Of a stretch of 18,871 nucleotides of DNA, positions 1 through 6,551 are shown piece after piece. Source of the DNA: Sutterellaceae bacterium. GTDB lineage: Bacteria > Pseudomonadota > Gammaproteobacteria > Burkholderiales > Burkholderiaceae_F. The notes beneath the pieces are model-generated. The model ran no database searches and had not been told where the DNA came from. It worked only from the letters and a program-made list of their open reading frames with translations. The DNA lies in the NCBI GenBank assembly GCA_030531135.1, contig JAUNOJ010000007.1, positions 1-18,871 on the forward strand, written 5' to 3'. The position numbers and the translations under genes were made by a program. Position 1 is the first letter of the stretch. Each line of letters opens with the position of its first letter.

Positions 1-1
1 A

Positions 2-58
2 GAAACGGGCTTTGTGAGTCTGGTGCGGTTGGTTCAAGCCCGTTTTGAGGTACTGTGA
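2..58 (+). CDS. Possible 3' end of an upstream gene (partial)
   Basis: One plus-strand frame is open from the window edge to a TGA at 56-58 and encodes 18 residues ending in QARFEVL. The stop lies 2 nt before the ATG of the ABC ATPase and overlaps its alternative GTG (55-57), as expected for translationally coupled operon genes. The peptide is too short to identify. It could be chance, because two other frames stop earlier. Confidence 0.35.
   Translation, partial: ETGFVSLVRLVQARFEVL
3..45 (+). repeat. 10-bp perfect inverted repeat before the ABC ATPase gene
   Basis: AAACGGGCTT (3-12) is the exact reverse complement of AAGCCCGTTT (36-45), with 23 nt between. The GAGG ribosome binding site (47-50) follows directly, so a hairpin here could influence initiation of the ATPase. 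It lacks a real T-tract (only TTTT at the stem end), so a terminator is unlikely. It also lies inside the putative upstream coding end. Confidence 0.4.
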
Positions 59-60
59 CG

Positions 61-741
61 ATGTCCGCAGGCTTAGATCTTTGTGTCGAGAAGCTGGTTC
101 ATGCGGTAAGTGACGGCTCTGAGCGCAAAACGCTCTTAAATATTGAAGAACTCAAAATTCCGTCCGGCACGCATTGTGTTCTCAAGGGCGCAAGCGGCTC
201 GGGCAAGACGACTTTTTTGCGGCTGATTTCCGGCATTGCCGCACCGTCAAGCGGCGTCATCCGTTGGGGACAAACCGATGTGACGCGCCTCGGTGCCGGC
301 GAGCGCGATCGCTGGCGCGGGAAAAATGTCGGTTTTCTTTTCCAAGACTTTCGTCTTTTTGAAGGTTTGACTGCCTTGGAAAATGTTTTGTTGCCTTGCG
401 GGTTTTACGCGCGCGTCACTCAAAAAGACCGCAAGCGCGCCCAAGAACTTCTTGAAACCGTGGGCGTGTGTCCGACAACGCGTACAGCGAATCTCTCGCG
501 CGGCGAAATGCAGCGCACGGCCTTGGCAAGGCTTTTGATGACCAAGCCCAAGGTGATTCTGGCCGACGAACCCACGGCGAGTTTGGATACCGAAAACGCC
601 CGCCACGTCTTGGATTTGCTGATGCAATCCGCGCACGATAGCGGCGCCACGCTCATTGTGGCAAGCCACGATCCGACAACCATGAGCCGCATTGAGCGGT
701 GCCTGACGGTGAAAAACGAAACCGTCTTCTTCGAAAACTAA
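61..741 (+). CDS. ABC transporter ATP-binding protein (MacB/LolD-like)
   Basis: Cytoplasmic ATPase subunit, 226 aa, of the LolD/MacB type that powers a four-helix, FtsX-like permease. Visible motifs in order are Walker A GASGSGKTT (43-51), Q-loop Q95, a degenerate signature LSRGE (145-149, normally LSGGQ), Walker B VILADE (165-170) with an adjacent D-loop SLD, and the switch histidine H203 (ASHD). The size is normal for the family. The ATG at 61 is chosen because GAGG at 47-50 lies 10 nt upstream; the GTG at 55 would be only 4 nt from it. The permease follows after 19 nt, so the two form an operon. The family fits lipoprotein or macrolide export, or mechanotransmission. The histidine-rich partner suggests the metal-linked branch (PA4064/Zrg-like), which is inference. 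Confidence 0.9.
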   Translation: MSAGLDLCVEKLVHAVSDGSERKTLLNIEELKIPSGTHCVLKGASGSGKTTFLRLISGIAAPSSGVIRWGQTDVTRLGAGERDRWRGKNVGFLFQDFRLFEGLTALENVLLPCGFYARVTQKDRKRAQELLETVGVCPTTRTANLSRGEMQRTALARLLMTKPKVILADEPTASLDTENARHVLDLLMQSAHDSGATLIVASHDPTTMSRIERCLTVKNETVFFEN

Positions 742-760
742 GTTACGAAAGAGCCAAGCT

Positions 761-2014
761 ATGGATATCCGTTTGTTTCTCAAAAATGAAATTCGAGGCT
801 CTTGGAAAAGCCTGATCGCCATTGCGACGGTGCTCGCGCTCTCCTTGGCACTTTCGATTTCTGCGATGTCGCTCGATCGTTCGATTAGAAAATCCTCAGC
901 GCAAGCGGCCGACGCCTTCGATCTGTTGGTCGGTGCCAAGGGCAGTTCTTCGGCTTTGTTGTTGGGAAGCGTCTTTTTGCGCGACGAGATGCTCGGCCTC
1001 ATCCCGGCAACGGTTTTAAAAGACGCCGCAGCGCGCGGCGGCGTGGCTTGGATGGCGCCTTTGGCTTTTGGCGACAGAATCGGCAATTCGCCCTTGGTAG
1101 GCACAACCGAGGAAATGGTGACCTTGGGCGGCAAGCGCCATTTGGCGTCAGGGCGCTCGTTTCGAGCGGCCAATGAAGCCGTGGTAGGGGCTGCATCAGG
1201 CTTTCGAATCGGCGAAACTTTGCATGCCGATCACGGACGTGTAGCAGGTGTGGGAGACACGCACGCCGAATTGGAATTTACGGTTGTAGGCGTACTGCCC
1301 AAAACGGGAACGCCGTGGGATCGTGCCGTCTTGGTGCCGGTCGAAAGCGTGTGGCGCATGCACGAACATGACAAACAACACGCGCACGGAAATCTCGACT
1401 TGACTTTCGGTGTTTCGGCCGGTGCGATGGCGCAAGTGTCTGACAAAACCTTGCAGGCTTTGCCCGGATTTTCGGCTTTGGTGGTGAAACCAACGGACTT
1501 TTCAAGCGCCTATCGCTTAAGAAATCGGCTTAACAAAACGACACTGACCATGGCAAACGGTCAGGCGGTGGCGCTTTCGGCCGTCTTTTCCGGCGAAGTG
1601 TTGGTCGATCTCTTTAGCTCTTTGGATACGGCAGGCCACGCGCTTTATGCCGTGACGTACGCGTCTCTGGCAATTGCCTTGATTGCCGTGGTGCTCTTCG
1701 GTTGGATGCTGGTGCATTTGCGCAGCCCCGGTCTCTTGACATTGCGAGTGATGGGAGCGCCCTCTCGCTACATTGTTTCCGTCATCTGGGCTTTGGTGAT
1801 GACGGTGGTTTGTTGGGGTGCACTCGGAGGATTGGTTGTGGGAGAGAGTTTTGCGCATTTGGCCGCGTATTGGATTTCCCAACAAACCGGCATTGCCATG
1901 ACCGTGGCACTTTCTGCAAACGAGTGGATCGTGTTTCTCACGGTGATTGCGGCCGGGGCCATTGCGGCTTTGGTCCCGGCCTTCGGTGTTTGGCGAAAGA
2001 CGTCTTTACACTGA
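761..2014 (+). CDS. ABC transporter permease, MacB/FtsX family, with histidine-rich periplasmic domain
   Basis: Inner-membrane permease, 417 aa. It has one hydrophobic helix near residues 17-38, a large periplasmic domain (about 40-285), and three C-terminal helices (about 290-315, 335-360, 385-410), the four-helix layout of type VII ABC systems. The periplasmic domain carries the motif TGTPWDRAV (about 182-190), followed closely by histidines at 201, 203, 207 and 209, with further ones at 155, 158 and 168. As I recall, related permeases with a TGTPxDR motif occur in zinc-regulated operons such as Pseudomonas PA4063-PA4066 and Vibrio zrg, so a role in metal acquisition or metal-dependent envelope handling is plausible but not proven. 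It is co-transcribed with the upstream ATPase. Its stop is one base from the stop of the convergent MATE gene, leaving no space for a terminator. Confidence 0.85.
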   Translation: MDIRLFLKNEIRGSWKSLIAIATVLALSLALSISAMSLDRSIRKSSAQAADAFDLLVGAKGSSSALLLGSVFLRDEMLGLIPATVLKDAAARGGVAWMAPLAFGDRIGNSPLVGTTEEMVTLGGKRHLASGRSFRAANEAVVGAASGFRIGETLHADHGRVAGVGDTHAELEFTVVGVLPKTGTPWDRAVLVPVESVWRMHEHDKQHAHGNLDLTFGVSAGAMAQVSDKTLQALPGFSALVVKPTDFSSAYRLRNRLNKTTLTMANGQAVALSAVFSGEVLVDLFSSLDTAGHALYAVTYASLAIALIAVVLFGWMLVHLRSPGLLTLRVMGAPSRYIVSVIWALVMTVVCWGALGGLVVGESFAHLAAYWISQQTGIAMTVALSANEWIVFLTVIAAGAIAALVPAFGVWRKTSLH

Positions 2015-2015
2015 C

Positions 2016-3391
2016 TTAGGCAGTGGCTTTGTGCGCGCTTGCGCGATCTTCGAGCATGCGCGTACGAGCTACCCAAACGGCCATGGCAGCCAAACAAAGA
2101 CCGGCTAAAACAAGGCCGATCGCGGTGGCGCCCCAGAAACCGGCAGCGCCGTAGGGCCCGCCAATGGCTTCACCGTGAAAACCTGCCCAGTAACCGCCGC
2201 CCAAGCCCACGGCCCAAAGCAAAATACCGTAAATGAGCATCGGGGCAAACGTGACGCGATAGCCTCGCAAAGCAAAGCCGCTCACGGTTTGGCAGGCGTC
2301 GGTGACGTGATAGATGATGCCGAAGATCAACAAAGACGTTGCCAAGGTCTTGACGGGGACATCCAACGTATACAAGCCCACGATTTGGCTTCTGAAGATA
2401 TAAAGCAACGTCACGCCTACCAAGGCAATGGTGACGGCAACCTTCAACGTACGAATCGTGATTTCATAGGCCTTGTCTTTGTAGCCTGCGCCCAAGCACT
2501 GGCTCACCAAGACGCTTACGGCAATAGCAAGCGACAACGGAATCTGGTACATGGTGGCGGTGATGTTGCCCACGATCTGGTGAGCGGCCACATCGATCGT
2601 GCCGATACGGGCAATGAAAATGGCCATCAGCGTAAAGGAGCTCACTTCAAAGAAGACGGAAAGCCCGATCGGAACACCGAGTTTCAACTGATGCCACAAG
2701 ACCTTAACTTGCGGCCAGAAGAACTTCTCGGCACGCATCGGGTCGTAATAGCGATCGAACTTCCAGACGAGGTAGTAAACGGCATACCGAACCAGCCGTA
2801 CATAAAGACGCAATTTAACGGCGCCTTGGTGGCGAGCATCATCAACGACACGTACATCGTTACACGCGGGCGGTTGACGGCGGAATTCACGGCAATGAAG
2901 CTGCGAGAAATAACGGCGGCAGGCAGCCCCCAAGCACAAGCGGCGAGGTAGGTTCTCGTCATTTCGGCCACATTACCCGACACACCGCCGAAGTTGACCC
3001 AGAAGTCGCGCTGCATGACCACGGCGATGGCAATCAAAGCCAAGAAGAATGCAATCCACAGGTTTTGAGACAACTCGAACCCGATCATGCGCAGTTTTCT
3101 GGCGCCGTAGTGATGCCCTGCAATGGGACTTAACCCCTGCAAAGTACCCACGAGTCCGAAAAGGATCATGACGGCCGTTGCGCCGCCCAAGGCCACGACG
3201 GCCAAGTGTTCGGCACCCATGCGCCCGGCCATGATCGTATCGATGGTGGCGGCACCCATAATGGCAAGGTTAGCCACAAACAAAGGTGTGGCTAACTTAA
3301 ACAGAGCCCCTAAGCCGATATCCGGCGGATTGACTCTGTGCGGCAGGCTTTCGTTGATGTCGTCTGCGGTTTCTTGGATCTTTTCGGACAT
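2016..3391 (-). pseudogene. MATE-family multidrug efflux pump, broken by frameshift and deletion
   Basis: Two overlapping minus-strand frames together make one MATE (NorM-like) Na+ or H+ drug antiporter. The N-terminal half reads from ATG 3391 through the conserved KAPLN-FMYG-FGMP region to residue 204 (near 2780) and then runs out of frame to a stop at 2684. The C-terminal half (VYYLVWKFDRYYDP onward) resumes in another frame and ends at 2016. In intact MATE proteins about 13 residues (an ELGG-GCG-ATA-like stretch) separate the two points, so roughly 40 bp seem to be missing. The span of 1376 nt plus 40 gives 472 codons, a normal MATE length. Either the gene is dead, or this is an assembly or strain-specific error. 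The best SD (AAGGAG) lies 18 nt before the ATG, which is unusually far. Confidence 0.8.
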
Positions 3392-3506
3392 GGAAATGGA
3401 AATAGATAACTCCTTGAAAACAAAAGAAAAGACAAGGAGTGAGCACACGGTTGTTTGAAGAAATGTTGGGCGCCGTGCAATCCCAAAAGCGGTCACCGAA
3501 TTCTAA

Positions 3507-3525
3507 GGTATTTTCCCTAGGAAAA
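3507..3525 (-). promoter_or_regulatory. Palindromic element upstream of the MATE gene, related to the porin element
   Basis: On the plus strand the site contains GGTA followed by TTTTCC-CTA-GGAAAA (3511-3525), a near-perfect palindrome. It shares GGTAT and CCCTAGG with the elements at 4921-4953 and 6408-6441, but with two more bases between them. It lies about 115 nt upstream of the MATE start, next to the porin terminator. A shared regulator is inference. Confidence 0.4.
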
Positions 3526-3560
3526 GTAATCCCCCGCGACTCATAAAGAGTAACGGGGGA
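3522..3560 (-). terminator. Intrinsic terminator of the first porin gene
   Basis: On the minus strand a stem of CCCCCG/CGGGGG type (3531-3536 with 3554-3559), extended by ACTC/GAGT around an ATAAA loop, is followed by ATTACTTTTC. It lies about 50 nt past the porin stop codon. The T-tract is interrupted but the stem is strong. Confidence 0.7.
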
Positions 3561-3607
3561 CTGTCAGCTTAATCTGATGAAGCTACGCGAGGGTAGCGGT
3601 CAGGAGA

Positions 3608-4741
3608 TTAGAACTTGTGACGGAGGCCGACCACGAAGGTGTAGGCGGTGAGGTCACGGTCATCCGTACCCTTAACGCCGTAATCAACAGAGTCCTGCAT
3701 CCAGCTGGCGACGGCGTACACATCGGTACGCTTGCTGAACGGATAGTCGTAACCGGCGGTCACGACATAGCGCTGGAATTCGTTGTCTTTGTTGGCAGCA
3801 GCCGTAACGCTATCAGCAGCTTCGGCGTCAACATAGCCGATACCGGCCAAAACTTTACCGCCGGCGACAGGAACGCTAGTGGACACGTTCAAGCCATAAC
3901 CCTTGATCTTGCCGGCGAAGCCGACAGAGGAATCCTTGATCAGGTTACCGAACGGAGCAACTTCGTCGAAGTACTGAGCACCCAAGAAGAGCTTGGCAAC
4001 TTCGAAGTCATAGGTGAAGCCCAACGTCACGGTCAAGCTGTCATCCACTTCAACGGGAGCACCGTTCCAGGACTTGTAGTTGATGGAGTCAACTGCAAAG
4101 TAAGCACCGATCGGGCCGTTGTCGTAGGTAGCACCGATAACATAGTAGCGGTTGCTCGAAGATTCGTTTTCGACATTGCCCTCAACCGTATCACCCATAG
4201 AGTACTGTGCATAGACCTTTGCGCCAGCGAAGCTGGGGGTTTCGTAGGCAATCGTGTTGTCACGAACGGTGTCAAGAGCGAAAGTGGAACCGGCCTGAGC
4301 AGAATAGTTACCCCAATTGGACGTACCGAAAGCAGACGTGTAGTTGCCAACCTTGCCCCAGGAGCTCGTACCCTGGTTGATGGAACCGATCTTACCGAAT
4401 GCAATCTTACCGAAAGCACCCTGAACGAAGAGGGATGCTTCACGATTGAAGAAAGAATTCTTGTCCTTCAAAGCACCGGTATCGCCACTGAAACCGTTTT
4501 CGAGGACGAAGCCGACGGTCAAACCGTTGCCGAGGTCTTCCGTGCCCTTAAAGCCGAAACGGTTACCGGACTGCTGGCCGGCTTCCATGGAGAGCTTATC
4601 GGTAGCATCAGAACCATTGTCGAGATCAATGTGGTTGTACATCAAGCTCGTATCCAACACACCGTAAAGGGTAACGTCGGCAGCCAAAGCAGAACCGGCA
4701 AAAGCGCCGAGAACGGCGACTGCAGCCAAAGTCTTTTTCAT
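3608..4741 (-). CDS. Gram-negative porin (betaproteobacterial trimeric type), paralogue 1
   Basis: Outer-membrane general diffusion porin, 377 aa. Residues 1-20 are a signal peptide (MKKTLAAVAVL...GSALA, cleaved before ADVTLYG). The mature chain opens with the porin-typical DVTLYG strand, contains SRFG-like and GTEDLGNGL motifs, and ends in GLRHKF, the terminal Phe needed for Bam-dependent assembly. The ATG at 4741 is used because CGGAGAAAC lies 8 nt upstream. The upstream in-frame codons belong to the RNA leader, not the protein. It lies in tandem with the paralogue at 5092-6228; the first 20 residues are identical, while the loops differ. The two genes have separate promoters and terminators. 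It presumably passes small hydrophilic solutes; specificity cannot be read from sequence. Confidence 0.95.
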   Translation of the reverse strand: MKKTLAAVAVLGAFAGSALAADVTLYGVLDTSLMYNHIDLDNGSDATDKLSMEAGQQSGNRFGFKGTEDLGNGLTVGFVLENGFSGDTGALKDKNSFFNREASLFVQGAFGKIAFGKIGSINQGTSSWGKVGNYTSAFGTSNWGNYSAQAGSTFALDTVRDNTIAYETPSFAGAKVYAQYSMGDTVEGNVENESSSNRYYVIGATYDNGPIGAYFAVDSINYKSWNGAPVEVDDSLTVTLGFTYDFEVAKLFLGAQYFDEVAPFGNLIKDSSVGFAGKIKGYGLNVSTSVPVAGGKVLAGIGYVDAEAADSVTAAANKDNEFQRYVVTAGYDYPFSKRTDVYAVASWMQDSVDYGVKGTDDRDLTAYTFVVGLRHKF

Positions 4742-4762
4742 TTTTGTTTCTCCGAATGAGAC

Positions 4763-4842
4763 AAGCAAGAAATATTTTTCGAAAAACCGCCGGGGTGGAT
4801 ATGTTCTGAGACTCTTGCTTTGTGTAACAGAACTCCCGGCGG
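4763..4842 (-). promoter_or_regulatory. Structured 5' leader RNA of porin gene 1
   Basis: On the minus strand an outer 8-bp stem (4835-4842 with 4787-4794) and an inner 6-bp stem GTTCTG/CAGAAC (4828-4833 with 4803-4808) enclose a 19-nt loop. The 3' side has an 8-nt bulge ATATCCAC. The outer stem is followed by TTTTTCGAAAAA (4775-4786), so it resembles an intrinsic terminator. The loop segment AAGCAAGA (4813-4820) is perfectly complementary to TCTTGCTT (4763-4770), which ends 21 nt before the start codon. A paralogous leader at 6250-6332 keeps the fold with compensating changes. Confidence 0.7.
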
Positions 4843-4871
4843 GTGTCCCAGCAAGAGACGTAGTCATTGTG

Positions 4872-4911
4872 GCATTAAGCAACACTACTTACTAAATCAA
4901 AAATGAAATTT
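4872..4911 (-). promoter_or_regulatory. Conserved promoter block of porin gene 1
   Basis: Three blocks are shared, at identical spacing, with the second porin gene. On the plus strand they are GCATTAAG (4872-4879), CTTACTAAAT (4888-4897) and TGAAATTT (4904-4911). The same order and the same 8-nt and 6-nt gaps occur at 6359-6398. This most likely contains the core promoter, but no hexamer pair is convincing enough to fix -35 and -10. Confidence 0.55.
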
Positions 4912-4920
4912 GAGGGTCTT

Positions 4921-4953
4921 GGGGGGGGTATACCCTAGGACAAAACTGGTACA
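4921..4953 (-). promoter_or_regulatory. G8 tract plus palindromic operator-like element, porin gene 1
   Basis: Plus-strand layout is eight Gs (4921-4928), then TATACCCTAGG, then a spacer and TGGTACA (4947-4953). The core contains two overlapping palindromes, GGGTATACCC and CCTAGG. The element sits upstream of the core promoter, where an activator would bind. The copy at 6408-6441 has nine Gs but is otherwise equally placed. Confidence 0.55.
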
Positions 4954-4973
4954 GAATGCGATGAAAGGTGTTG

Positions 4974-4996
4974 ATTTGCCTAAAAGTTAGGCAAAT
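4974..4996. repeat. Perfect 10-bp inverted repeat upstream of porin gene 1
   Basis: ATTTGCCTAA (4974-4983) and TTAGGCAAAT (4987-4996) are exact reverse complements around AAG. Dyads with such a short centre are typical regulator operators; a short RNA hairpin is also possible. It lies between the porin 2 terminator and the shared porin element, and has no counterpart upstream of porin gene 2. Confidence 0.5.
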
Positions 4997-5012
4997 ATGC
5001 ATTGCGGAGAAA

Positions 5013-5047
5013 TGAAAATCCCCAAGAATCAAAAGATCCTCGGGGAT
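5013..5047 (-). terminator. Intrinsic terminator of the second porin gene
   Basis: On the minus strand ATCCCCGAGGATC pairs fully (13 bp with G-U wobbles) with GATTCTTGGGGAT around a TTTT loop. It is followed by TTTCATT. It lies 45 nt past the stop of the porin gene at 5092-6228 and separates the two porin transcripts. Confidence 0.85.
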
Positions 5048-5091
5048 GCAGTCTTAAATCAAGAGATGCTGTTTATACAGCGATCAACTGA

Positions 5092-6228
5092 TTAGAACTT
5101 GTGACGGAGACCGACCATGAGAGAGTAGGTGTTGGGATCAACGTCATTTGCGGGAGTTGCCTTGTCTTCATACTTTTCTTGCAAGTAGGTAGCCACGGCA
5201 TAGACGTCGGTGCGCTTGCTCAACGGATAGTCGTAACCGGCAGACACAACCCAGCGGGTCAGATCAAAGTCAGAGGCAGCGCTATCGGCTTCGCTGGCGT
5301 CATAATAACCGACACCGAACATGGCCTTACCGCCGGCAACCGGAGCGTCAGCGGAAAGAACAACGCCGTAGCCCTTGCTATAACCAGTCTTGTGAGAGTC
5401 GGTGGAAATGGTCTTACCGGCAACTTCGTCAAAGTACTGAGCGCCGAGGTAAACCTTCACAACTTCGAAGTCATAAGAACCACCGAACGTAACGGTCAAG
5501 CTATCGTCAATGTTATCGGCATTGGTGATACCGGGGCCAAAGGTACGATAGTTGATGGAGTCGACAGCGAGGTATGCAGCAACAGGACCGTTGTTGTAGG
5601 TGGCGCCGATGGAGTAGTAACGATCACTCGTGGATTCGTTTTCATCACCGGTGTAGTCCTTTTCGTCAACCGTATACTTGTTGCCACCCATGCTGTACTG
5701 AGCGTAAACCTTCACACCGGCAAACGACGGGGTTTCGTAGGAAATCATGTTGTCATACATTGCGCCGGTGTGGAAGACGGTGCCGATCTGAGCAGAGTTA
5801 TCCCAAGAGGTGCCGAAAGCAGACAACATACCGGCCTTACTCCAGGAGCTCACGCCCTGATTGATGGAGCCCATACGACCGAAGGCGATCTTACCGAAAC
5901 CGCCCTGCAAGAAGATGGAAGCTTCACGATGGAAGAAAGAATCCTTGTTCCTCAAAGCGCCGGTGTCGCTGTCGAACTGGTTTTCAAGGATGAAGCCAAC
6001 GGTCAAACCGTTGCCGAGGTCTTCCGTGCCCTTCAAGCCGAAGCGAGAGCCGGACTGCTGACCGGACTTCATAGCGAAGCTGTCGGTATTGTCAACAGTA
6101 GCCTTATCAAAATCGGTGTGCTGATAAGCAAAGCCCGTATCGACGATACCGTAGAGGGTAACGTCAGCAGCCAAAGCAGAACCGGCGAAAGCGCCAAGAA
6201 CGGCGACTGCAGCCAAAGTCTTTTTCAT
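5092..6228 (-). CDS. Gram-negative porin (betaproteobacterial trimeric type), paralogue 2
   Basis: Outer-membrane porin, 378 aa, with the same 20-residue signal peptide as its neighbour and the same opening strand (ADVTLYG) and terminal GLRHKF. Shared internal blocks include GTEDLGNGLTVGF, ETPSFAG-KVYAQYSMG, and GYDYP-SKRTDVYAVA near the C-terminus. The differences cluster between these blocks, as expected for surface loops. The ATG at 6228 has TTGGAGAAAC at an 8-nt spacing. Upstream in-frame codons correspond to the structured leader. The gene follows the downstream end of the MFS transcript, from which it is separated by a terminator. Tandem duplication followed by loop divergence explains the pair; they may serve different growth conditions. 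Confidence 0.95.
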   Translation of the reverse strand: MKKTLAAVAVLGAFAGSALAADVTLYGIVDTGFAYQHTDFDKATVDNTDSFAMKSGQQSGSRFGLKGTEDLGNGLTVGFILENQFDSDTGALRNKDSFFHREASIFLQGGFGKIAFGRMGSINQGVSSWSKAGMLSAFGTSWDNSAQIGTVFHTGAMYDNMISYETPSFAGVKVYAQYSMGGNKYTVDEKDYTGDENESTSDRYYSIGATYNNGPVAAYLAVDSINYRTFGPGITNADNIDDSLTVTFGGSYDFEVVKVYLGAQYFDEVAGKTISTDSHKTGYSKGYGVVLSADAPVAGGKAMFGVGYYDASEADSAASDFDLTRWVVSAGYDYPLSKRTDVYAVATYLQEKYEDKATPANDVDPNTYSLMVGLRHKF

Positions 6229-6249
6229 TTTTGTTTCTCCAAAACAATT

Positions 6250-6332
6250 AGCAAGAATGTCTTTTTCGAAAAAGCCGCCGAGGTGGATATGTTGCAGAGA
6301 CTCTTGCTGGGTATGCCGCAACTCTCGGCGGC
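6250..6332 (-). promoter_or_regulatory. Structured 5' leader RNA of porin gene 2
   Basis: Same fold as the leader at 4763-4842. The outer stem GCCGCCGAG/CTCGGCGGC is 9 bp (6324-6332 with 6274-6282), the inner stem GTTGC/GCAAC is 5 bp (6318-6322 with 6291-6295), and the loop is 22 nt. The same single A lies on the 5' side and the same ATATCCAC bulge on the 3' side. CTTTTTCGAAAAAG (6261-6274) follows the outer stem. The loop AGCAAGA (6302-6308) is complementary to TCTTGCT (6250-6256), upstream of the ribosome binding site. Confidence 0.7.
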
Positions 6333-6358
6333 GCCTCATTCGAGACAAGGCTATTTTT

Positions 6359-6398
6359 GCATTAAGGAAAAGCGCTTACTAAATTTTTTGTGAAATTT
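6359..6398 (-). promoter_or_regulatory. Conserved promoter block of porin gene 2
   Basis: GCATTAAG (6359-6366), CTTACTAAAT (6375-6384) and TGAAATTT (6391-6398), written on the plus strand, match porin gene 1 in sequence and spacing, while intervening bases differ. This is a probable core promoter. Exact hexamers were not assigned. Confidence 0.55.
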
Positions 6399-6407
6399 AA
6401 TATCGTT

Positions 6408-6441
6408 GGGGGGGGGTATACCCTAGGGCGAAAATGGTACA
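6408..6441 (-). promoter_or_regulatory. G9 tract plus palindromic operator-like element, porin gene 2
   Basis: Nine Gs (6408-6416) precede TATACCCTAGG, a spacer and TGGTACA on the plus strand. This is the element seen at 4921-4953 with one more G. The stretch beyond it (6442-6551) holds only weak dyads, for example CATAAC/GTTATG at 6483-6499, and no gene. Confidence 0.55.
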
Positions 6442-6551
6442 AACTGTCCTTTTCGGGTCTCAGAGTTCGAAAAACGAATAGCCATAACCGCGAGTTATGC
6501 CTTTGTTTTAAAGGGAAGAATGCCGTTTTACAGAGTTTTTGAGCGAAGAAG

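Noticed and set aside
55..57. GTG as the start of the ABC ATPase
   Set aside because: Only 4 nt from the GAGG motif; the ATG at 61 has better spacing.
247..1173. 308-codon minus-strand open frame across the ABC ATPase and permease
   Set aside because: It spans two convincing plus-strand genes, is low in complexity and lacks domain features.
2175..2951. 258-codon plus-strand open frame opposite the MATE gene
   Set aside because: Composition is rich in H, D, Q and G, as expected of an antisense shadow of membrane protein codons.
3617..4759. 380-codon open frame on the plus strand opposite porin gene 1
   Set aside because: It mirrors the porin codons and ends near the same signal peptide; it has no recognisable protein features or ribosome binding site. 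Codon bias of the porin explains it.
4850..4857. Upstream CTCTTGCT as a general partner of the porin leader loop
   Set aside because: Present only in gene 1; the gene 2 leader has no equivalent, so it is not part of the conserved model.
4921..4953. NarL-type heptamers in TACCCTA/TACCA sequences of the porin element
   Set aside because: The similarity is partial, the arrangement does not fit the usual 7-2-7 pair, and no nitrate genes are nearby.
5101..6393. 430-codon open frame on the plus strand opposite porin gene 2
   Set aside because: Same relation to the porin as at the other copy, so both arise from shared codon use and not from an antisense gene.
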